A DNA stretch of 64,000 nt. Source: MED-G105 sp039819085 (GTDB lineage Bacteria > Pseudomonadota > Alphaproteobacteria > Caulobacterales > Parvularculaceae). Positions 58,231-64,000 of the stretch are shown piece by piece. Position 1 is the stretch's first letter. Each line of letters starts with the position of its first letter. The position numbers and the translations under genes are program-made. The DNA is taken from positions 1 through 64,000 of the forward strand of contig JBCBSQ010000001.1 in NCBI GenBank assembly GCA_039819085.1, read 5' to 3'. The notes under the pieces are model-generated. The model searched no databases, was not told the origin of the DNA, and worked only from the letters and a program-made list of their open reading frames with translations.

Positions 58231-60891
58231 CTATTCAGCGGGCTCGGCGGTCTTCTTCGCAGCCTTCTTAGTGGTTTTCTTGGCGGCTTTTTTTGCGGTC
58301 TTTTTCGTCGCCTTCTTGGCGGTTTTCTTAGTCGCCTTCTTGGCCGTCTTTTTCTTCGCGGCTTTCTTCTTCGTCGGCTTTTTCTTCTCGCGCTCGGCGA
58401 TCAGCTCCAACGCCTGTTCGAGCGTCACGCTTTCGGGGTCCGTCCCTTTCGGCAGAGTGGCGTTCGTCTTCTCGTGCTTGACGTACGGACCATAGCGGCC
58501 GTCCATGACATTGACCGGCTTGCCCGTGTCGGGGTGCTCGCCGAGCTCTTTCAGCGGTTTCGCCGCCTGGCCGCGCCCGCGGCCGGGGTTTGCTTTTTTC
58601 TCTTCGATGAGCGTCACGGCGCGATTGATTCCGATCTCGAACAGCTCCTCCACGTCCGGCACATTTGCGTAGGTCTTGCCGTGCCGGACGTACGGCCCGT
58701 AGCGGCCGAGGTTCGCTTCGATGTCCTCGTTGTCTTCCGGATGCTGACCGACAACGCGCGGCAGAGAGAGGAGCTTCAGCCCCTTCTCCAGGTCGATGTC
58801 CTCGACTTTCCAGCCGCGCGGAAGGCCGGTGCGGCGGGGCTTTTCTTTTGACTCCTTGTCTTCAGGCCCGAGCTGCACGTATGGGCCGAACCGTCCGATG
58901 CGCAAGAGAACGGCGAGGCCGCTTACGGGATCAAGGCCAAGCTCGCGATCGCCTTGGGCCTCCGCCTCGTTCTCCGCTGCGGACAACTGACGAGTATACT
59001 GACATTCAGGGTAGTTCGAGCAGCCGATAAAGGCGCCGAACTTGCCGGTCTTGAGCGACAGCCGGCCCGTATCGCAGGCCGGGCACTTGCGCGGGTCCGA
59101 GCCGTCGCCCTTGTCCGGAAAGATGAGCGGACCCAGCGCCTCGTTAAGGGCGTCAAGCACCTCCGAGATGCGCAGGTCCTTCGTCTCTTCTACGGTCGCG
59201 TGGAAGTCGCGCCAGAATTCCGCCAGGAATTTCCGCCAGTCGACGTCGCCGTTCGAGATCTCGTCAAGGGTTTCTTCAAGGTTCGCCGTGAAGTCGTACT
59301 CCACATAGCGGCGGAAGAAGTTTTCCAGGAACGCGGTGACGATGCGGCCTTTGGAGTCCGGGATGAAGCGGTTCTTCTCAAGCGCCACATAGCCGCGGTC
59401 CTGCAGGGTGGAGAGGATCGAGGCGTAAGTGGACGGCCGGCCGATGCCGAGCTCCTCGAGCTTCTTGACGAGCGAGGCTTCGGAGAAACGCGGCGGGGGC
59501 TGGGTAAAGTGTTGCTCGGCGTTGATGTCCTTGGCGTCGGCGCCCGCGCCTTGCGTCACCTTTGGCAGGACGCCGGCGCCGTCCTCCGCCTCCTGATCGT
59601 CCTTGCCTTCTTCATAGAGCTTCAGGAAGCCGTCGAACAGGACGACGGAGCCCGTCGCTCGGAGCCCGGTCTTTTTGTCCGCGGAGAGAACGTCGATCGT
59701 CGTCTGCTCCAGGCGCGCTTCGCTCATCTGGCTCGCCATGGCGCGCTTCCAGATCAGCTCGTATAGCCGCGCCTGGCCTTCGTCGAGGCGGCCGCGAACT
59801 TCGTCCGGCGTGCGCGAAAAGCTCGTCGGCCTGATGCACTCGTGGGCTTCCTGGGCGTTTTTCTGTTTTGACTTATAGATGCGCGGCTTTTCAGGGACGT
59901 AAGACCCACCGAACGCGCCGCCGATGACGTCGCGCACTTCGTGGATGGCTTCGGGCGCCATGTCGACGCCGTCGGTCCGCATATAGGTGATGAGCCCTGT
60001 GGTCTCGCCGCCAATGTCGATGCCTTCATAGAGCCGCTGCGCGGTCTGCATGGTGCGGCTGGCCCCGAAGCCGAGCTTGCGCGCCGCTTCCTGCTGCATG
60101 GTCGATGTGGTGAATGGCGGCGGCGGATTGCGCCGTGTCGGCTTCGCCTCAACCGAGTCGATCGTGAAGGACGCCGCCTCGATCGCCCGCTTCGCCGCCA
60201 TGGCTGCGGCTTCGTCGCCGAGCGAGAATTTCTTCAGCTTCTCGCCTTCATGGACAGTGAGGCGCGCGAGGAAAGGCTGTCCGCCATCGGACGACACGCT
60301 CGCAGCCACCGTCCAGTATTCCTGCGGGACGAAACGCTCGATTTCGATTTCGCGTTCGCAGATGAGCCGTAGCGCAACGGACTGCACCCGGCCGGCGGAG
60401 CGAGAGCCCGGCAGCTTGCGCCACAGGATCGGGGACAGCGTAAAGCCGACGAGATAATCGAGCGCCCGCCGCGCGAGATACGCGTCGACGAGATCCTGGT
60501 CGATCTCGCGAGGAGAGGCGATCGCTTCCTTGACGGCCGTTTTGGTGATGGCGTTGAACGCGACACGTTCGACGGGCTTGTCTTTGAGCGCCTTTTTCTG
60601 CGCGAGGACTTCCAGGATATGCCATGAGATCGCCTCGCCTTCGCGATCAGGGTCGGTCGCAAGGATCAGCCGGTCGGCCTCCTTAACGGCGGAGGCGATT
60701 TCGTTGACGCGCTTTTTGGAGCCCGCATCGAGCTCCCAGGTCATGGCGAAGTCGCGTTCCGGGTCGACCGAGCCGTCTTTCGACGGCAGGTCGCGAATGT
60801 GCCCGAACGAGGCGAGCACCTTGTACCCCGAGCCGAGATATTTGTTGATTGTCTTCGCTTTTGACGGCGATTCGACGATGACGACCTGCAT
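58231..60891 (-). CDS. topA: DNA topoisomerase I
   Basis: The enzyme relaxes negative supercoils. The 886-residue protein starts with the Toprim motif VVIVESPSKAKTINKYLG. The catalytic Tyr motif GLITYMRTDGVDM, a single Cys4 zinc ribbon (KCPACDTGRLS to CSNYPECQYTRQL) and three C-terminal topo-type repeats (RIGRFGPYVQLGPED, LGRYGPYVRHGKTYAN, DGRYGPYVKHEKTNA) follow. The final 45 residues are a Lys/Ala repeat, KKTAKKATKKTAKKA style, as in some alphaproteobacterial proteins. A GGAGGA site precedes the ATG. Its stop is close to the start of the riboswitch transcript. Confidence 0.97.
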   Translation of the reverse strand: MQVVIVESPSKAKTINKYLGSGYKVLASFGHIRDLPSKDGSVDPERDFAMTWELDAGSKKRVNEIASAVKEADRLILATDPDREGEAISWHILEVLAQKKALKDKPVERVAFNAITKTAVKEAIASPREIDQDLVDAYLARRALDYLVGFTLSPILWRKLPGSRSAGRVQSVALRLICEREIEIERFVPQEYWTVAASVSSDGGQPFLARLTVHEGEKLKKFSLGDEAAAMAAKRAIEAASFTIDSVEAKPTRRNPPPPFTTSTMQQEAARKLGFGASRTMQTAQRLYEGIDIGGETTGLITYMRTDGVDMAPEAIHEVRDVIGGAFGGSYVPEKPRIYKSKQKNAQEAHECIRPTSFSRTPDEVRGRLDEGQARLYELIWKRAMASQMSEARLEQTTIDVLSADKKTGLRATGSVVLFDGFLKLYEEGKDDQEAEDGAGVLPKVTQGAGADAKDINAEQHFTQPPPRFSEASLVKKLEELGIGRPSTYASILSTLQDRGYVALEKNRFIPDSKGRIVTAFLENFFRRYVEYDFTANLEETLDEISNGDVDWRKFLAEFWRDFHATVEETKDLRISEVLDALNEALGPLIFPDKGDGSDPRKCPACDTGRLSLKTGKFGAFIGCSNYPECQYTRQLSAAENEAEAQGDRELGLDPVSGLAVLLRIGRFGPYVQLGPEDKESKEKPRRTGLPRGWKVEDIDLEKGLKLLSLPRVVGQHPEDNEDIEANLGRYGPYVRHGKTYANVPDVEELFEIGINRAVTLIEEKKANPGRGRGQAAKPLKELGEHPDTGKPVNVMDGRYGPYVKHEKTNATLPKGTDPESVTLEQALELIAEREKKKPTKKKAAKKKTAKKATKKTAKKATKKTAKKAAKKTTKKAAKKTAEPAE

Positions 60892-61218
60892 GCGCGCCTA
60901 GGTCCTCCGTACAATGAGGAGCGGGAGCCAGTCCCGTTTGGCGCGCGACCCTGCGTCGGACCCGCGCCGCGTGTCAACACGCTGCGCCGACTCCAGCGCA
61001 AAGAACTCAACCTTTGCTATATACACGCCGCGATTTGCACGCTAATGTGGCGCAATGGGTGCGCTGACATTAAAGTCGATGTTCTTTAATTTGATTGATA
61101 TAAAGAGCTAAATAAATCGCAGTTCTTGCCGTTTTCATCGAAATTTGTGTGCGACCGCCACATCTCGCATCGGCGCATAGCGGTTCTGACGCCTTTATCA
61201 AGCCGCAAGGGGGACATT
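60892..61218. other. Intergenic region upstream of topA
   Basis: The 327-base gap carries the topA promoter on the minus strand and that of the small gene on the plus strand. An AT-rich part near 61069-61120 holds the inverted repeat ATTAAAG (61069-61075) with CTTTAAT (61084-61090), spacer eight. No gene is supported. Confidence 0.5.
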
Positions 61219-61479
61219 TTGGAAGATTGGAAGAACGCCGGCCGAAAACGGGCGCCGGTCAAACTCCGCGGCGCCGCCGTATTGGACGAAGTCCGTCTTG
61301 GCGGCGTTGAACTATCAGATGCGCAAAAGCTGGCGTACATCGGTGAAATGCTGATGGAGTTGGATGCCCTCGCCGACCAGATCGGCCATGGTCGACTGCG
61401 GTTTTTGCTAAAGTGCGCCTGCGAGGCTGCTCAGCAACCGCCGAAATTCCGACGTCCTTCCGGCGCCTCCACAAGCTAG
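61219..61479 (+). CDS. Small uncharacterised protein
   Basis: A frame with TTG at 61219 encodes 86 residues. AAGGGGG at 61207-61213 lies five bases before the TTG. The protein has a conserved-looking segment AVLDEVRLGGVELSDAQKLAYIGEMLMELDALADQIGHGRLRFLLKCACEAA, with alternating helices and no membrane segment. I do not recognise it. A longer start at ATG 61126 is possible but lacks a matching site. It is convergent with dprA, 56 bases away. Confidence 0.5.
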   Translation: MEDWKNAGRKRAPVKLRGAAVLDEVRLGGVELSDAQKLAYIGEMLMELDALADQIGHGRLRFLLKCACEAAQQPPKFRRPSGASTS

Positions 61480-61535
61480 AGCCTTGTTCGGCAGGGGGCG
61501 AGAGACAAGCGGTCAAGACCCCGACTACCACCTAG

Positions 61536-62699
61536 TCAGGGCGATCTGATGAACCCGCCGTCATCCGATTCGGCGGCTTCGCCCTTCAGGGTCAGCTCAC
61601 AAAGCGCGTCGAGAACGGCCGAAGCAGGCGCGCCGGTCGCCCGTATCAGATCATCTTTGCTTGAAGGCGTCGCGCTCAGGAGTTCGCGCAACGTCGATTT
61701 CACCGACACGCCGGCGAGCGCGTTATCATCTTTGGACGGTGAACTGGTTGTCGAACTGGCCGCCGCGATGTCTTCCGCAGTGTCGTCGGCGAAGCTGTCG
61801 GCTTGATAGTCAAAGCGCGGCGCAAGCGGTTCGCTAAGACGGTTGGGCGCTGCGTTGATCGCCTCGATTACGTCGGCGGCGGAGGTGATGAGGCCCGCCC
61901 CTTGAGCGATCAGCTTGTTCGCCCCTTCAGACCGCGGATCAAGCGGCGAGCCAGGCACGGCGAAGACGTCGCGGCCCTGATCCAGCGCCTGGCGCGCGGT
62001 GATAAGGGTGCCCGAGCGCGCCGCCGCCTCGACGACGATCACGCCTTTCGACAGACCGGAGATCATGCGATTGCGCCGAGGGAAATCCCGCGCCGTCGGG
62101 GCCGCGCCAGGCGGACGTTCCGACAATATCGCGCCTTCCTGAGCAATAGCGCGCATGAGATCGCCATGCTCCGGCGGATAGACCACGTCGACGCCGCCGG
62201 CGACGACGGCGATCGTGCCTGAAGAGAGCGCCGCTTCGTGCGCGACGCCGTCGATCCCGCGCGCGAGGCCGGAGACCACAACGAAGCCCGCCGCGCCGAG
62301 GTCGGCCGCAAGCGTCGCCGCCATCTTGCGCCCGGCGAGCGAGGCGTTGCGCGATCCGACGATGGCGATGGCGGGACGCTCATGCAAATCGCCTCGGCCG
62401 ATTTGGTAAAGGATCGGCGGCGCATCGGGGATCTCTCTCAGGAATTGCGGGTAGCCAGGTTCGCACGACGCGATGACCGATGCGCCGAGGTCATTGGCGA
62501 CCGCGAGTTCCCGTTCCGCCGCCTCCTGCGTGGCGAGCCGGAAGCCATTCCGGCCGGCGCGCATCGCCGGCGCGCGCTCGATCGCGGCGGCGGCCGATCC
62601 AAATCGGTCAATCAGATGACGGAAGGTCACCGGCCCGACCCCGTCGCTTCGGATGAGCCGCAGCCAATCGACGCGCTCTTCGAAGCTCAGCGAGGTCAC
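61536..62699 (-). CDS. dprA: DNA processing protein DprA
   Basis: DprA brings RecA to incoming single-stranded DNA during transformation. The 387-residue protein has an N-terminal SAM-like domain and a Rossmann-like core. The core shows IVGSRNASLAGRKMAATLAADL, VVSGLARGIDGVAHEAALSSG, TIAVVAGGVDVVYPPEHGDLM and RSGTLITARQALDQGRDVFAVPGSPLDPRSEGANKLIAQGA. A C-terminal winged helix ends at TLRELLSATPSSKDDLIRATGA. The start is GTG at 62699, overlapping the plsY stop as GTGA. Confidence 0.95.
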   Translation of the reverse strand: MTSLSFEERVDWLRLIRSDGVGPVTFRHLIDRFGSAAAAIERAPAMRAGRNGFRLATQEAAERELAVANDLGASVIASCEPGYPQFLREIPDAPPILYQIGRGDLHERPAIAIVGSRNASLAGRKMAATLAADLGAAGFVVVSGLARGIDGVAHEAALSSGTIAVVAGGVDVVYPPEHGDLMRAIAQEGAILSERPPGAAPTARDFPRRNRMISGLSKGVIVVEAAARSGTLITARQALDQGRDVFAVPGSPLDPRSEGANKLIAQGAGLITSAADVIEAINAAPNRLSEPLAPRFDYQADSFADDTAEDIAAASSTTSSPSKDDNALAGVSVKSTLRELLSATPSSKDDLIRATGAPASAVLDALCELTLKGEAAESDDGGFIRSP

Positions 62700-63286
62700 G
62701 CGGGTTTCTTCTTTGCGCCGATCTTTGGTTCGACGCCGGATAAGAGCCGGTCAATGTTTGCGCGATGCCTAAAGAAGATGACGATCGCCATCGCGAGCGC
62801 GGCGGCGGCGCCTGCCGGCCGACCCATGGCGAACATGATCAGCGGCGCGGCCGCGGCCGCCACAAGGGCCGAGAGCGAAGAGTAACGCGTCGCCGCGGCG
62901 ATGCCGAGCCAGACCGCGCAGGCCGCGAGGCCGGCCCAGAACCAGATCGCGAGCAGCGTGCCAAGAAACGTGGCGACGCCCTTGCCGCCCTTGAATCCAA
63001 GCCAGACGGGAAAACAATGTCCAATGAACGCGGCCGCGCCGGCGACTTCAGGCGCCCAGCCGAAAAAGTGCGCGACGCCGACGGCGATTGCGCCCTTGCC
63101 CGCGTCGAGGAGGAGCGTCGCTATAGCGAGATCTTTGCGACCCGTTCTTAGAACGTTCGTCGCGCCGATATTGCCGGAGCCAATGTCCCTGATGTCGCCG
63201 AGACCAGCGGATTTGGTAATGACGAGGCCGAACGGAATCGAGCCGAACAGATAGCCAAGCGTCGCCGCGGCAATGACGCCGATCAT
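62696..63286 (-). CDS. plsY: Acyl-phosphate:glycerol-3-phosphate acyltransferase PlsY
   Basis: PlsY makes lysophosphatidic acid for membrane lipids. The 196-residue membrane protein has about five helices and the signature loops GSIPFGLVITK, SGNIGATNVLRTGRKDLA and GHCFPVWLGFKGGKGVATFLG. It begins five bases after the pyrB stop and overlaps dprA by GTGA. Many alphaproteobacteria have pyrC between pyrB and plsY; here it is missing. Confidence 0.96.
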   Translation of the reverse strand: MIGVIAAATLGYLFGSIPFGLVITKSAGLGDIRDIGSGNIGATNVLRTGRKDLAIATLLLDAGKGAIAVGVAHFFGWAPEVAGAAAFIGHCFPVWLGFKGGKGVATFLGTLLAIWFWAGLAACAVWLGIAAATRYSSLSALVAAAAAPLIMFAMGRPAGAAAALAMAIVIFFRHRANIDRLLSGVEPKIGAKKKPA

Positions 63287-63290
63287 CGGC

Positions 63291-64000
63291 TCAGTCGCCC
63301 TGCCGGTTCATAATGGCGTCAAGGCAGGCCATGCGCGTCGGGACCCCGTAGTAAACTTGCGTAAGGATGAGCGAGCGCGTCGGATCGTCGGCGAGATCGC
63401 CGCAGATCTCCACGTTTCGGTTCATTGGTCCAGGATGCATGACAAGCGCTTCAGGTTCGGCGGATTCGATTGTCTCATGGGTGAGCCCGAACCGCTCGAA
63501 ATAGCTTGATCGGTCGGCGCGCTCGATTTCGTCCGCATCCATACGTTCAAACTGCATCCGCAGCGCCATCACTACGTCCGCGCCCGCAAGTCCTTCCTCC
63601 AGCGAATGAAACCGCGGCGCAAATGGCATGTCGCCGTCCGCCGGCATCAGGCTTTCCGGGCCGACGAACCGAACGTTCATGCCGAGTTTCTGGAAGAGTT
63701 TCGCATCCGACGCCGCGACCCGGGAGTGGGCGATGTCGCCGCAGATCGCCACCGTGAGGCCGTCGGTCTCATAAAAAGCGGAGCGGATCGTCGCCGCGTC
63801 GAGAAGCGCCTGGGTGGGGTGCTCGCGCGCGCCGTCGCCGGCGTTGATGATCGGGCAGGGCAGAAGGTCCCGCAGCGCCTCCTGGGCGCCGGGTTGCCGG
63901 TGCCGCAGGATCATCACGTGGGCCGCCATTGCGGCGAGGGTTTGGGCGGTGTCGACAAGGCTCTCGTCCTTGTTCACCGAGGACGCTGCGACCGGGACGT
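63291..64000 (-). CDS. pyrB: Aspartate carbamoyltransferase catalytic chain, cut by the window edge
   Basis: The enzyme makes carbamoyl-aspartate in pyrimidine synthesis. About 235 residues of the C-terminal part are present. Near the edge VAASSVNKDESLVDT continues beyond the window; AAHVMILRHRQPGA, the aspartate-site DGAREHPTQALLDAATI, VAICGDIAHSRVAASDAKLF and the PGPMNRNVEI loop follow. The N-terminal carbamoyl-phosphate motif is outside the window. It leads into plsY, five bases downstream. Confidence 0.95.
   Translation of the reverse strand, partial: VPVAASSVNKDESLVDTAQTLAAMAAHVMILRHRQPGAQEALRDLLPCPIINAGDGAREHPTQALLDAATIRSAFYETDGLTVAICGDIAHSRVAASDAKLFQKLGMNVRFVGPESLMPADGDMPFAPRFHSLEEGLAGADVVMALRMQFERMDADEIERADRSSYFERFGLTHETIESAEPEALVMHPGPMNRNVEICGDLADDPTRSLILTQVYYGVPTRMACLDAIMNRQGD

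Noticed and set aside
58231..58380. Lys/Ala repeat at the end of topA as a simple-sequence repeat element
   Set aside because: The repeat keeps reading frame and codes for a basic tail known from other topoisomerases; it is part of the gene.

Overview
The window is a 64 kb piece of a GC-rich alphaproteobacterial chromosome. It is densely packed with housekeeping genes and holds no transposase, integrase, phage gene or CRISPR array that I can see. The hopanoid transport pair hpnN/hpnM, an ELM1-family glycosyltransferase, an L25/Ctc-type rplY, a cobalamin-riboswitch BtuB-FCD locus and arginine succinyltransferase genes preceded by an M20 hydrolase all point to a free-living aerobic alphaproteobacterium. 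I cannot fix the family. GTG and TTG starts are common, and many same-strand neighbours overlap by ATGA, GTGA or TGATG.

Layout. (1) 0-18 kb: a DUF455 ferritin-like protein and Bcp peroxiredoxin; a giant AsmA-like protein; tyrS with a degenerate anmK; HNH, phosphoesterase, HxlR and crotonase genes; galE; a DUF2520 reductase; the rplY-pth-ychF translation cluster; mtnP with a TerB-like gene. (2) 18.5-22.3 kb: hpnN and hpnM for outer-membrane lipid transport. (3) 22.4-31.8 kb: an amino-acid catabolism block with M20 hydrolase-astA-astD-astB (arginine), an Lrp regulator with an Lrp-like box, leucine dehydrogenase, thiolase and glutaryl-CoA dehydrogenase. (4) 31.8-38 kb: a degenerate EAL protein with a huge acidic tail, NAD kinase, EgtB, a class II aldolase and tRNA-Thr(TGT). 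(5) 38.1-43.9 kb: the most accessory-looking stretch, with a DUF2235 hydrolase, a tiny lipoprotein, a caspase/metacaspase-like protease, an orphan LuxR-type response regulator and an AT-rich intergenic region full of palindromes. (6) 43.9-50 kb: PilZ, ELM1, a structured RNA candidate with a strong terminator, dps with a tandem repeat upstream, an aspartate-type aminotransferase, a PAS-only membrane protein and alpha-methylacyl-CoA racemase. (7) 50-64 kb, nearly all on the minus strand: pyrB (cut by the window end), plsY, dprA, topA, the cobalamin riboswitch with btuB-btuF-btuC-btuD, an M23 peptidase and rnr.

How the genes work together. The ast genes and the LeuDH/thiolase/GcdH genes feed arginine, branched-chain and lysine-type carbon into central metabolism, and the Lrp protein between them is the natural regulator. 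The B12 locus is a complete uptake route (receptor, binding protein, permease, ATPase) under one riboswitch. PilZ and the degenerate EAL protein suggest c-di-GMP linked regulation. No single undescribed system stands out beyond doubt. The best leads are the caspase/DUF2235 neighbourhood beside the tRNA, the degenerate EAL and AnmK proteins, the M20 gene as a possible AstE substitute, and several unexplained regulatory repeats and RNA-like structures.
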